DNA from: Kiritimatiellia bacterium
GTDB lineage: Bacteria > Verrucomicrobiota > Kiritimatiellia > RFP12 > UBA1067
DNA length: 64,000 bases
Reading direction: 5' to 3'
NCBI GenBank assembly: GCA_017447805.1
Contig: JAFSMR010000022.1
Location: 1 to 64,000, forward strand
The translations under genes were made by a program, and so were the position numbers. Under the pieces are notes generated by a model. That model made no database searches, was not told the origin of the DNA, and was given only the letters and a program-made list of their open reading frames with translations. Position 1 is the stretch's first letter. Each line of letters opens with the position of its first letter. Shown piece after piece: positions 52,899-59,650 of the stretch.

Positions 52899-53872
52899 AG
52901 CACTTCAGGAGTTCCTTGGCTGCGCTCTTCGAGAAAGCCCTGTCGTTACGGCTTTCTCGCGGATTCGATGTCTCATACCACCGACAGCACTTCCTCGAGT
53001 TCGACGACTACTGTCACGCATGCTACCCTGACGCGACGACACTTACCGAAGATATGGTCAGGAACTGGCCGCAGTATGAAGTGTCGATAGGACGAGGCGG
53101 ATGCCTCCCGGAGAAGATGCTGTCCATCCGCCAGTTCGGACTATCCCTTCTGGCAGTCGGTATTCCGGCATATGTCCTGCCCGTCAAGTTTCTTCCGAAG
53201 CGGAAGCCAACCCGCCCCTATGTGATGACCGATGGCGAACTGGCAGAGCTGTTCCGGGCGGTTGACACCACTGGCGGCAACAGGTACGACCAGATGTTCC
53301 TGCGTTCCGCCCGTGTTCTGTTTCGCCTGCTGTACACCTGCGGTTTGCGTCCGGGCGAGGGAAGACTCCTCCGCGCAAGGGAAGTGGATCTCGATGATGG
53401 CACGTTGCTGATTTCAAAGAACAAGAAACACAAGCAGAGAATGGTTGCGATGTCGGACGACATGGCGCGGCTGCTCGGCTGCCACATCAAGACGGTGACG
53501 AGCAGATTCCCCCAGACGGAGTATGTTTTCGTGAACGAATCCGGTGTCCCGCCCTGCGAGAAGTGCTATGCGGAGTTTCTTCGCAAGTGTTGGGCGCGGG
53601 CGCATTCCCTCGACACGGACAAAGGTCTGCCACACATCCGTCTCTACGATTTTCGGCACAGATATGCTTCCGCAATCCTGCAGAAATGGACGGATGCCGG
53701 TGAAGACGTGTACAAGATGATCCCATACCTTCGGGCGTATCTCGGGCACGACGACTTCTCCTCGTCGCTGTATTACATACACATCCTCCCGGAGAACATA
53801 GTCTCGTCCCGCTCAATCGACTGGGACAAGGCAAACCGCTCGATACCGGAGGTGACGAATGAAGCTCGCTGA
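52895..53872 (+). CDS. RIT tyrosine recombinase, second of trio
   Basis: 325 aa. Catalytic R in TCGLRPGEGRL, K in SKNKKHKQR, box II RLYDFRHRYAS (where the usual first His is Tyr), H in YLGHDDF and tyrosine in SLYYIHI. The altered box II is plausible for a specialised trio subunit. It starts within the stop of the first gene (ATGA) and overlaps the third by 14 bases. Confidence 0.9.
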   Translation: MKHFRSSLAALFEKALSLRLSRGFDVSYHRQHFLEFDDYCHACYPDATTLTEDMVRNWPQYEVSIGRGGCLPEKMLSIRQFGLSLLAVGIPAYVLPVKFLPKRKPTRPYVMTDGELAELFRAVDTTGGNRYDQMFLRSARVLFRLLYTCGLRPGEGRLLRAREVDLDDGTLLISKNKKHKQRMVAMSDDMARLLGCHIKTVTSRFPQTEYVFVNESGVPPCEKCYAEFLRKCWARAHSLDTDKGLPHIRLYDFRHRYASAILQKWTDAGEDVYKMIPYLRAYLGHDDFSSSLYYIHILPENIVSSRSIDWDKANRSIPEVTNEAR

Positions 53873-54905
53873 CCCGCCCCTCTTCCGCCTGATACACGAC
53901 TTCTTCATGGTGCATCTTCCGTTCCAGAAGAAATGCAGCCCGCATACGATACGCGCATACCGGAAGTCGCTGACGATGTTCCTGGAGAGCGTGAAGGCGG
54001 CGCGTCGCATCTCCCTTGGTCAGGTGACGCTCGACATGCTCGACCGCAACGCGCTCGTCGCGTTTCTCGACAGCCTCGTCAAAGGTAACGGGAACAGCGT
54101 CACTACGCGCAACCACAGGCTTCACTGCATACGGGCGTTCTTCAGCTATGCGGCGAACGTCGACATGTCGTTTGCCTCGCATCACGGGTCGCTCCAGACC
54201 ATTGCCGATGCGCATGGCCCCAAGCGGCAGATCGTCGACTTCCTTGGCGAGTCGCAGATGAACGCGATACTCGATCAGCCTGTCGCTCGGACTCCCAAGG
54301 GGCTCAGAGACAAGACGATCCTGATCCTCATGTACGACATAGCGGCCCGCGTCGACGAGTTGACGGGGATTCGCATGAAAGACCTGAACCTCGACGGCAC
54401 TCCCATCGTTGCCTTGCACGGCAAGGGTGACAAGACCAGGGTTGTCCCGATAAGCGAAAAGGCGTTGCCTCACCTGAAGCGATATCTTTCCGCATTCCAT
54501 CCAGGGCAGGAATCCTCTTCCGTCGAGTATCTGTTCTTCACGAACGGACTTGGCGGGCAAAGACGGATGACCACGGACAACGTCAGACGCATCGTGGCCA
54601 AGTACTCTGCGCTGGCACGGCGAAAGGACAAGAGCATACCGGCTCGTGTACATCCGCACATGTTCAGGCACTCCCGTGCAATGCATCTGTACAGGAATGG
54701 CATGGATATAGTCCTTGTGTCGCAGTTCCTTGGCCATGCCCATCTTGAGACGACAATGATCTACGCATATGCGGATGCCGAGATGAAGCGCAAGGCGATA
54801 GCGTTGGCGGACAGCAAGCGCGATCCAGGAATCCCGGCGGACAAGTCTGCTGTCTTTCGGGTAAGCAATGAAGAAGAACTTATGAGGCTGCATGGTCTCG
54901 TCTGA
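53859..54905 (+). CDS. RIT tyrosine recombinase, third of trio
   Basis: 348 aa, XerC/D-like. N-terminal SAM-like domain (SPHTIRAYRKSLTMFLE), catalytic R in AARVDELTG, K in GKGDKTRVV, HPHMFRHSRAMH for box II, FLGHAHLETT and tyrosine in IYAYAD. Complete catalytic set, so probably the most active member. It ends 34 bp before the right inverted repeat. Confidence 0.92.
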   Translation: MKLADPPLFRLIHDFFMVHLPFQKKCSPHTIRAYRKSLTMFLESVKAARRISLGQVTLDMLDRNALVAFLDSLVKGNGNSVTTRNHRLHCIRAFFSYAANVDMSFASHHGSLQTIADAHGPKRQIVDFLGESQMNAILDQPVARTPKGLRDKTILILMYDIAARVDELTGIRMKDLNLDGTPIVALHGKGDKTRVVPISEKALPHLKRYLSAFHPGQESSSVEYLFFTNGLGGQRRMTTDNVRRIVAKYSALARRKDKSIPARVHPHMFRHSRAMHLYRNGMDIVLVSQFLGHAHLETTMIYAYADAEMKRKAIALADSKRDPGIPADKSAVFRVSNEEELMRLHGLV

Positions 54906-54939
54906 ACGCTTATCGTGACAAACCGCACGGCAAACCAGT

Positions 54940-54994
54940 AGAGAACGGGAGGAAAATCGGGAAAATCATGATAACTGGCTTATCACGATAACGC
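54940..54994 (-). repeat. Right terminal inverted repeat of the RIT element
   Basis: Reverse complement identical to 51524-51578 over 55 bp. It lies 34 bp after the third recombinase stop and directly before the resumed lipoprotein codons. Confidence 0.9.
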
Positions 54995-55179
54995 GAATTC
55001 TACGAACCCAACGAGGCCACCATGCGCGAGCGTGAGGACGGCCTCAAGGTCGGCGCCCTCAAGTCGGAGACCGTCAAGACCGGCCAGCCGGACTGGAGCA
55101 CCAAGTCAATCAGCCTCATCAGCGTCGGCAAGTGACCGGCGCGATGTCTAACAACAACCCATCCGAAAGGAGCGTCCAA

Positions 55180-55581
55180 ATGGACAAGATAGAAAGAATC
55201 CTGTGGCTCATCTGCCACGCCGCCCTGACCGTCATTGCGGTCGTGATCACCGTAAGGCTCTGCACCGGCTGTGCGTCCGTGAAGAGCGAAACCGCCAAGA
55301 CGAACATCTCGGCGATTTTGCAACTCGCCTACGAGAACGGCGGCAAAGTCGCAGTCTCGAACAGAATCGAGCAGCTTGTCGTAGACGGCAAGATTACGCC
55401 GGAGCAGGCCGCGAAGCTTCATGCCGCAGCGCAGCTCGCATACGACAATCTCGTCGATGACCTCGCGCCGAAGGCCGAGGACGGCTGCAAGAACTGCGAG
55501 CTGCCGGAGTGCGATGACGGAGCTTGCGGCGAGGATGACGCCAACTGCGGAAACTGCGAGGACTGCAAGTCTGACAAGTGA
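55180..55581 (+). CDS. Membrane/lipoprotein-like protein with cysteine-rich tail
   Basis: 133 aa from ATG 55180, chosen for GAAAGGAGC upstream; GTG 55132 and ATG 55144 are longer options. The N-terminus has a membrane helix (LWLICHAALTVIAVVITV) followed by LCTGCAS, a weak lipobox. A helical middle follows. The last 40 residues hold nine cysteines in C-x2-C and similar spacing (CKNCELPECDDGACG, NCGNCEDCK), which looks like a metal-binding or disulfide knot. It follows the broken lipoprotein and might be its partner in lysis or in envelope modification. Confidence 0.68.
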   Translation: MDKIERILWLICHAALTVIAVVITVRLCTGCASVKSETAKTNISAILQLAYENGGKVAVSNRIEQLVVDGKITPEQAAKLHAAAQLAYDNLVDDLAPKAEDGCKNCELPECDDGACGEDDANCGNCEDCKSDK

Positions 55582-55585
55582 CCGT

Positions 55586-55621
55586 GGGGCCGCGAATCGA
55601 GTCCCTATCCCATCGTCCGAC
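55586..55621 (-). repeat. Conserved 36-nt initial-transcript element, copy 1
   Basis: On the minus strand it begins directly after the -10 box of promoter B: GTCGGACGATGGGATAGGGA then a 16-nt rest ending GGCCCC. Identical to the copy at 60209-60244 and two mismatches from that at 56854-56889. It runs antisense toward the end of the upstream gene. Confidence 0.75.
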
Positions 55622-55650
55622 ATTATGGCGTATTACAGGTTCGCTATCAA
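55622..55650 (-). promoter_or_regulatory. Repeat-family promoter B (divergent, minus)
   Basis: Minus strand: TTGATA, 17-nt spacer ending TACGC, CATAAT. It pairs back-to-back with promoter C across a 57-bp AT-rich centre, which would act as shared upstream element. No gene is obvious behind it. Confidence 0.75.
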
Positions 55651-55707
55651 GGGGGATAATGCATAATTTTTCACAAAAAGAATATGAAAATATATGCAGA
55701 TACCCGC

Positions 55708-55736
55708 TGGATAACGTCTGTGATATACGCCATAAT
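55708..55736 (+). promoter_or_regulatory. Repeat-family promoter C
   Basis: CCCGC followed by TGGATA, 17-nt spacer ending TACGC, CATAAT. It transcribes the conserved leader and the genes from 55791 to 56795. Confidence 0.82.
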
Positions 55737-55790
55737 GTGCGGCGTTGAAAGGCCACGGTGGCCGATCAGAAAGCAAAGGAAAACAAAGCA
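55737..55790 (+). repeat. Conserved leader with GGCCACGGTGGCC hairpin, copy 1
   Basis: GTGCGGCGTTGAAAGGCCAC, then GGTGGCC, a 6-nt variable piece and AAAGCAAAGGAAAA with the ribosome-binding site, ending in CAAAGCA before ATG. GGCCAC/GTGGCC is a perfect stem. Confidence 0.85.
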
Positions 55791-56162
55791 ATGAACACGA
55801 TAAAGGTAAACGACCGCGCGACGCTCGACGCGCTCTACAAAAACTCCGCGCTCACCTTCGAGGGGGTCACGGCAGACGAAGAGAACATCACGGCGGTTCT
55901 CACCTGGGTGAAGAACTACACGCCCCTCAAGCGCGAGGACGTGTACGTCATCGAGGGAAGCCTCATGAACCGCGAGTATAACCTCACAGGGGACAACGCC
56001 TACCCGGAGACGAACTGCACGATTCTCTGCATCAAGCTCGACGACATGGAACGCCCGATGGCGGTGACGCTTCCGCGCTTCGCAGTCGGCGGACGGTGGT
56101 TCGACGATGTGGTGGACAACAACGCCCGCCGCGAGGCCGAGAAGAACGGCAACGAGGACTGA
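55791..56162 (+). CDS. Accessory cassette 1, 123-aa protein
   Basis: Start ATG 55791 after AAAGGAAAA in the conserved leader. Acidic soluble protein with mixed alpha/beta pattern (STRAND-rich ENITAVLTWVKNY, CTILCIKLDDMERPMAVTLP). No family recognised. First gene of a three-gene block; a hairpin separates it from the next. Confidence 0.7.
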   Translation: MNTIKVNDRATLDALYKNSALTFEGVTADEENITAVLTWVKNYTPLKREDVYVIEGSLMNREYNLTGDNAYPETNCTILCIKLDDMERPMAVTLPRFAVGGRWFDDVVDNNARREAEKNGNED

Positions 56163-56168
56163 ACCAAA

Positions 56169-56196
56169 GGCGGCTCCGCCACACGGCGGGGCCGCC
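56169..56196 (+). repeat. Intercistronic hairpin 1
   Basis: GGCGGCTCCGCC pairs with GGCGGGGCCGCC (12 bp, one wobble) around ACAC. It lies between two cassette genes and is followed by CGAAAGGA of the next gene. Confidence 0.75.
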
Positions 56197-56217
56197 GATT
56201 CACGAAAGGACACGGCA

Positions 56218-56418
56218 ATGGCAGACAAGACGATTTTGACGGAAGCAGAACGGCGGAACCTCGCCGACCTCTTTGACGCCCTCATCGGTGTCGCTTCGGA
56301 GAACGGGTCTGACTTCTTCGACTCCTACCACAAGCGCGGCGGAGCGAAAATGCTCACCGAGCTTGAGACCTTCCTGCAAAAACACGCCCCGGCCGAACTT
56401 GCGGCTCTTGCGGTATGA
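56218..56418 (+). CDS. Accessory cassette 1, 66-aa helical protein
   Basis: Start ATG 56218 after CGAAAGGA. Helical and acidic-to-neutral (LTEAERRNLADLFDALIGVA, LTELETFLQKHAPAELAAL). No motif recognised. Small size and high promoter-linked expression are typical of phage accessory inhibitors, but no evidence of target. Confidence 0.68.
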   Translation: MADKTILTEAERRNLADLFDALIGVASENGSDFFDSYHKRGGAKMLTELETFLQKHAPAELAALAV

Positions 56419-56435
56419 CGAAGGAGGTGGATGTC

Positions 56436-56795
56436 ATGAAAGCAAGGGTTCTGAAGATTCCGGCTTCCGGCGGTTGGGAGTTCATCGAAGTCGAGATGGC
56501 CGGCGGCGGAGTGCCACTTGGGTTCCTGCAGAGTGCGGTCGGCGGCTGGATCGAGTGCGTCGGCCTTTTCGGGACGGGGATGCCGGAACTCGACATCTAC
56601 CTGAACGAGGAGGGAAAGCTCATGGGATTGCCGCCGAACATCGTGGCCACACGCCTTTCCGGAATCGACCGCCACGGAGACCTCATCGTCGGCGATGCTG
56701 TCGTGTGCGCGAGGAGCGGCCAAGGGAAGACGAAGGGTCTTTCCGCATCGCACGAGACGGCTCTGCGCAAACTGCTCGACGGTTCAGTCGCATAG
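56436..56795 (+). CDS. DUF3846 family phage protein
   Basis: 119 aa from ATG 56436, which follows AAGGAGG; ATG 56415 is in frame but lacks a site. It fits DUF3846: FIEVEMAGGGVPLGFLQSAV, GGWIECVG, LNEEGKLMGLPPN and a final HGDLIVGDAVVCA. The family is frequent in phages and plasmids and of unknown biochemical function. Last gene of block 1, followed by a promoter region. Confidence 0.78.
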   Translation: MKARVLKIPASGGWEFIEVEMAGGGVPLGFLQSAVGGWIECVGLFGTGMPELDIYLNEEGKLMGLPPNIVATRLSGIDRHGDLIVGDAVVCARSGQGKTKGLSASHETALRKLLDGSVA

Positions 56796-56853
56796 GACGG
56801 CGGGGGCGGGCCGATGGCTCGCCCCTATGTCGTTGTCCGTTTCCGAAGATGCG

Positions 56854-56889
56854 GGGGCCGTGAATCAAGTCCCTATCCCATCGTCCGAC
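56854..56889 (-). repeat. Conserved 36-nt initial-transcript element, copy 2
   Basis: Directly downstream of promoter D on the minus strand. Two differences from copies 1 and 3 (CTTGATTCAC for CTCGATTCGC). Transcription would be antisense to the DUF3846 gene. Confidence 0.75.
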
Positions 56890-56918
56890 ATTATGGCGTA
56901 TTATGGGTTGCGAATCAA
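56890..56918 (-). promoter_or_regulatory. Repeat-family promoter D (divergent, minus)
   Basis: Minus strand: TTGATT, 17-nt spacer ending TACGC, CATAAT. Back-to-back with promoter E; no gene recognised behind it. Confidence 0.72.
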
Positions 56919-56975
56919 GCGGGATAAGTAATAATTTTCGATAAAAAATATATGAAAATAGTTGCAGATACCCGC

Positions 56976-57004
56976 TGGATAAGATTCAGGTAATACGCCA
57001 TAAT
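56976..57004 (+). promoter_or_regulatory. Repeat-family promoter E
   Basis: CCCGC followed by TGGATA, 17-nt spacer ending TACGC, CATAAT. It drives the block from 57058 to 58479. Confidence 0.82.
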
Positions 57005-57057
57005 GTGCGGCGTTGAAAGGCCACGGTGGCCCTTCAGAAAGCAAAGGAAACAAAGCA
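57005..57057 (+). repeat. Conserved leader with GGCCACGGTGGCC hairpin, copy 2
   Basis: Same layout as copy 1; the variable piece after the hairpin is CTTCAG. Ends AAAGGAAACAAAGCA before ATG. Confidence 0.85.
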
Positions 57058-57288
57058 ATGAACAAGCACGAAACGGTGCAACAGATGAACGCGCGGCTCA
57101 ACGACGAGCTGGTCAAGAAGGAAGTGCGGGTCTACCACCTCGCCCACGAGGTCCAGAAGATTCGCTGGACGGAAGAAGCCCCGCAACTCCTTGAGGCAAT
57201 CGCAATCGAGATGCGGAGCCTCGCCTACCAGATTCGGAACCTCAAGGCCGCGAAGCTCGCGCTCACGGTCGCGGATGACGAAGACTGA
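57058..57288 (+). CDS. Accessory cassette 2, 76-aa helical protein
   Basis: Start ATG 57058 in the conserved leader. Predicted mostly helix with coiled-coil character (MNARLNDELVKKEVRVYHLA, AIAIEMRSLAYQIRNLK). No family recognised. First gene of a four-gene block. Confidence 0.68.
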   Translation: MNKHETVQQMNARLNDELVKKEVRVYHLAHEVQKIRWTEEAPQLLEAIAIEMRSLAYQIRNLKAAKLALTVADDED

Positions 57289-57296
57289 ACCAACCG

Positions 57297-57322
57297 CCCC
57301 GCCTCCCCAAGAGGAGGCGGGG
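57297..57322 (+). repeat. Intercistronic hairpin 2
   Basis: CCCCGCCTCC and GGAGGCGGGG form a perfect 10-bp stem with a 6-nt loop; the next ribosome-binding site CGAAAGGA follows 13 nt later. Confidence 0.78.
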
Positions 57323-57350
57323 CAACACCCCTAACGAAAGGAAAGCGACA

Positions 57351-57548
57351 ATGAACGAGCCAATCACGAACATCCACCTCAAGCTGACGGGCGAAGACGG
57401 AAACGCCTTCTTCATCCTCGGCAGGGCAAGGCAGGCGTTGCGCCGCGCACGGCGGAGCGACCTCTGGGAGCAGTTTCACAAGGATGCGACGAGCGGGGAC
57501 TACCAGAATCTCCTCGCCACCTGCATGAAGTACTTTGTGGTCGACTGA
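57351..57548 (+). CDS. Accessory cassette 2, conserved small phage protein
   Basis: 65 aa. It resembles a widespread small family of phage and plasmid proteins with the pattern 'L.GEDGNAF.I.GR...ALRRA...F...ATSGDY..LL.T...F' (seen here as LTGEDGNAFFILGRARQALR and ATSGDYQNLLATCMKYF). Function unknown. Start ATG 57351 after CGAAAGGAAA. Confidence 0.75.
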   Translation: MNEPITNIHLKLTGEDGNAFFILGRARQALRRARRSDLWEQFHKDATSGDYQNLLATCMKYFVVD

Positions 57549-57556
57549 CCGCGAAC

Positions 57557-57585
57557 GCCGCCGCCTTCGGATTGAGGGCGGCGGC
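57557..57585 (+). repeat. Intercistronic hairpin 3
   Basis: GCCGCCGCC pairs with GGCGGCGGC (9 bp) around a loop of about 11 nt; followed by CCCCATCGAAAGGA. Confidence 0.75.
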
Positions 57586-57610
57586 AAACCCCATCGAAAG
57601 GAACAAGGCA

Positions 57611-57952
57611 ATGAAGGACAGGATACTGAAAATCATCACGGACGCGCTGGCCGAGGCCGGAGAGAAGTTCGACTCGGACGGCGAGAGCGTCTGGGTTGAT
57701 GACAAGACGGACGGCAAGACCTCGTTCGTCATCGGCGTGAGCGAATGCGGCCAGCCGGACGAGAGTGTCAAGATGCGGAATTTCAAGGTCGAGCTGCACG
57801 TCGACCTCTGCGAGACCTACGAGGTGTCGGTCGAGAACGCCGATGAGGCGGAGAACGTCATCCGTGAGCGTTTCGAGAACGAGGAGATTCCGCTCAAGGA
57901 ACTTCAAATCGCATCGGTCAAAGTGAACGCCGAGCCGATGGACGCAGAATGA
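57611..57952 (+). CDS. Accessory cassette 2, 113-aa acidic protein
   Basis: Start ATG 57611 after CGAAAGGA. Acidic soluble protein, beta strands in the middle (GKTSFVIGVSECG, FKVELHVDLCETYEVSVENA), ending EPMDAE. Acidic small phage proteins can mimic DNA or bind basic surfaces, but this is only a possibility. No family recognised. Confidence 0.68.
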   Translation: MKDRILKIITDALAEAGEKFDSDGESVWVDDKTDGKTSFVIGVSECGQPDESVKMRNFKVELHVDLCETYEVSVENADEAENVIRERFENEEIPLKELQIASVKVNAEPMDAE

Positions 57953-57962
57953 CAAACCAACC

Positions 57963-57991
57963 GCCGCCGTCCTCATTGCGGGGACGGCGGC
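57963..57991 (+). repeat. Intercistronic hairpin 4
   Basis: GCCGCCGTCC and GGACGGCGGC form a perfect 10-bp stem, loop of 9 nt, followed by ACAACCGAAAGAAAGGA. Confidence 0.78.
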
Positions 57992-58017
57992 ACAACCGAA
58001 AGAAAGGAAACAAGACA

Positions 58018-58479
58018 ATGAACCCAATTGAAATCCAGCACCTTCCGCCATCCGTGCGGAGGCGAATCGAAAAGGCTGTCGGCCTTGCGAAGCCGGAGCG
58101 CGAACACAAGGTATTCGTGTACGGAACGCTCCTCTCAAACGAATGCAACTGCCATCGCGCGCCGAGGGCGAGGCGGCAGAACGCATGGACGCTCGGAACC
58201 ATCTACGACACGGGCTACGGCTTTCCGGCCTTCGTCAAGAACGGAAGGACGCGCATCGCCGGCGAGGTGCTGACCGTTGATGACGATGCTTTCCGTTCGA
58301 TGGATTTCCTTGAGGGCTACCCGCGCCTCTACCGCCGAGAGCAGATTCAAGTCAACCTCGTCGGAGGTGGTCGTGTCCTTGCGTGGGTCTACATCATGAA
58401 CCGCCTTCCGGAAGGAGCGAAGGTCATCGAGGGCGGAGATTGGAAGGCCTATCGGCGCGGCGCGTACCCGAATCGCTGA
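58018..58479 (+). CDS. Gamma-glutamylcyclotransferase-fold protein 1
   Basis: 153 aa from ATG 58018. GGCT/AIG2 features: VFVYGTLLSNECNCH (substrate loop, here YGTL), then VLTVDDDAFRSMDFLEGYP with the catalytic-type glutamate, RLYRREQIQV and a final WKAYRRG. These enzymes release 5-oxoproline from gamma-glutamyl compounds. About 40 residues precede the fold. A second GGCT and an amidoligase are encoded just downstream, suggesting gamma-glutamyl chemistry in this region. Confidence 0.83.
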   Translation: MNPIEIQHLPPSVRRRIEKAVGLAKPEREHKVFVYGTLLSNECNCHRAPRARRQNAWTLGTIYDTGYGFPAFVKNGRTRIAGEVLTVDDDAFRSMDFLEGYPRLYRREQIQVNLVGGGRVLAWVYIMNRLPEGAKVIEGGDWKAYRRGAYPNR

Positions 58480-58499
58480 AAGACCCTTGCGGAGGTTTC

Positions 58500-58528
58500 G
58501 TTAAACGCCTGTTTCTCGCGGTTTATAA
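58500..58528 (-). promoter_or_regulatory. Decayed repeat-family promoter (minus)
   Basis: Minus strand TTATAA, 17-nt spacer, TTTAAC. It occupies the place of the divergent minus promoter seen in other blocks but has lost the conserved boxes. Confidence 0.4.
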
Positions 58529-58576
58529 GTGATTATTTTCGCCTAAAAATATATGAAAAAATATCACTTTACCCGC

Positions 58577-58605
58577 TGGATATGCTCTGCTTATTACGCC
58601 ATAAT
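58577..58605 (+). promoter_or_regulatory. Repeat-family promoter F
   Basis: CCCGC followed by TGGATA, 17-nt spacer ending TACGC, CATAAT. It drives the amidoligase and second GGCT genes. Confidence 0.82.
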
Positions 58606-58659
58606 GTGCGGCGTTGAAAGGCCACGGTGGCCCTACAGCAAAGCAAAGGAAACAAAGCA
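58606..58659 (+). repeat. Conserved leader with GGCCACGGTGGCC hairpin, copy 3
   Basis: Same layout as copies 1 and 2; variable piece CTACAGC. Ends AAAGGAAACAAAGCA before ATG. Confidence 0.85.
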
Positions 58660-59580
58660 ATGACGATAACAGAAGCAGAGATGGCGAGCCGCACCTTCGG
58701 GTGCGAACTCGAGTACGAGGGAATCAGCCAGGAACGCGCCGCGAAGACGGTGGCCGAGGTCACGGGCGGCACGGCGCGGTTCGAGGGCTACCACCTCCAC
58801 AACTGGACGGTGACGATGCCGGACGGACGCAAGTGGCAGGTGGTGAGCGACGGGAGCCTTTGCGGCACCTCCGCCGAGGTGGTCACGCCAATCATGACGG
58901 TGGCCGACCTTGAAACCCTCCAGCAGGTTGTCCGCGCCCTGCGGCGCAAGGGCGCGAAGGCCAACAGCCGCACGGGGCTCCACGTCCACGTCGGCGCGGC
59001 GGACTTCACCGCCGAGAACGTCAAGAACCTCGTCAAGACCTTCTACAAGCAGGAGGAGCTGATTCTCAAGGCGGCGGGAACCTTGCAGAGCCGCATCGAT
59101 TCCTACACGCGCAAGACCGACCACGGTTTCGTCGACAAGATTTGCGCGATGCGCAACCCGACGATGGCGAAGATTGGCGACGCCTACTACGGCGGATGCT
59201 ACGACCGCCACAGCCACTACTGCCGCGCCCGCTACCGCGCCCTCAACCTCCACAACCTCTGGAACGGCGGCAAGCACACGGTCGAGTACCGCTTCTTCAA
59301 CGGCACGACCCACGCGGGCGAGGTCAAGACGGCGGTTCAGCTCGCCCTGCTGATTGCCCTCCGCGCCAAGAACGCGAAGGCATCGAGCGCAAAGAACCCG
59401 CGCCCCTACAGCGAGGCGAGCGCCAAGTACGACCTGCGGGTTTTCCTGCTCCGCCTCGGCGCGAACGGAAACCTCTTCAAGACGATGCGCCACCACCTTT
59501 GCAAGAACCTGCCCGGCTCGGCGGCTTGGAAGGACGGACGCCACGATGGACGCAACGCCCGCACGGAGGCGAACGGCTGA
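58660..59580 (+). CDS. Amidoligase-family protein
   Basis: 306 aa, COOH-NH2 ligase fold related to glutamine synthetase and GCS. FGCELEYEG near the N-terminus carries metal-binding glutamates. NWTVTMPDGRKW and VSDGSLCG, then RTGLHVHVG (metal histidines) and TVEYRFFNGT complete the active site. Such ligases join an amino acid to a peptide or amine using ATP, and are known to pair with GGCT enzymes in phage and bacterial neighbourhoods. The C-terminus is basic. It starts ATG 58660 in the conserved leader; the GGCT gene follows. Confidence 0.88.
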   Translation: MTITEAEMASRTFGCELEYEGISQERAAKTVAEVTGGTARFEGYHLHNWTVTMPDGRKWQVVSDGSLCGTSAEVVTPIMTVADLETLQQVVRALRRKGAKANSRTGLHVHVGAADFTAENVKNLVKTFYKQEELILKAAGTLQSRIDSYTRKTDHGFVDKICAMRNPTMAKIGDAYYGGCYDRHSHYCRARYRALNLHNLWNGGKHTVEYRFFNGTTHAGEVKTAVQLALLIALRAKNAKASSAKNPRPYSEASAKYDLRVFLLRLGANGNLFKTMRHHLCKNLPGSAAWKDGRHDGRNARTEANG

Positions 59581-59589
59581 AGCGGAACG

Positions 59590-59614
59590 CCCCGCCCCCC
59601 GCGAGGGGACGGGG
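59590..59614 (+). repeat. Intercistronic hairpin 5
   Basis: CCCCGCCCCC pairs with GGGGACGGGG (one mismatch) around a short loop between amidoligase and GGCT. Confidence 0.7.
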
Positions 59615-59650
59615 CAACCCCAAGGGAAACGAAATCGAAAGGAAACGAAA

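Larger units (their letters stand above)
51524..54994 (+). mobile_element. Recombinase-in-trio (RIT) element
   Basis: A 3.5-kb unit bounded by 55-bp perfect inverted repeats and filled by three overlapping tyrosine-recombinase genes in one direction, which is the defining layout of RIT elements. It interrupts the lipoprotein gene. GAATTC occurs just outside both ends (51509-51514 and 54995-55000). The true ends may extend slightly beyond the repeats, because a 20-bp palindrome (51501-51520) also lies between the disrupted codon and the left repeat. Confidence 0.9.
51414..55135 (+). pseudogene. Small phage lipoprotein gene split by a RIT element
   Basis: The 5' part (51414-about 51502) encodes a signal peptide with lipobox, AVFAVCGVAFAAVICGCAS, and then runs into the inserted element, stopping at 51593. 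The 3' part resumes in frame to the right of the insertion (about 54995-55135), encoding EFYEPNEATMREREDG and ending in STKSISLISVGK and TGA. Joined without the element, the two parts give a lipoprotein of about 74 residues. Position after fibre genes could fit an outer-spanin-like lysis lipoprotein, but that is speculation. Confidence 0.75.

Noticed and set aside
55000-55623. Minus-strand frame starting at promoter B
   Set aside because: Its ATG lies inside the -10 box, so it could not be translated from that transcript, and it mirrors the plus-strand gene 55180-55581.
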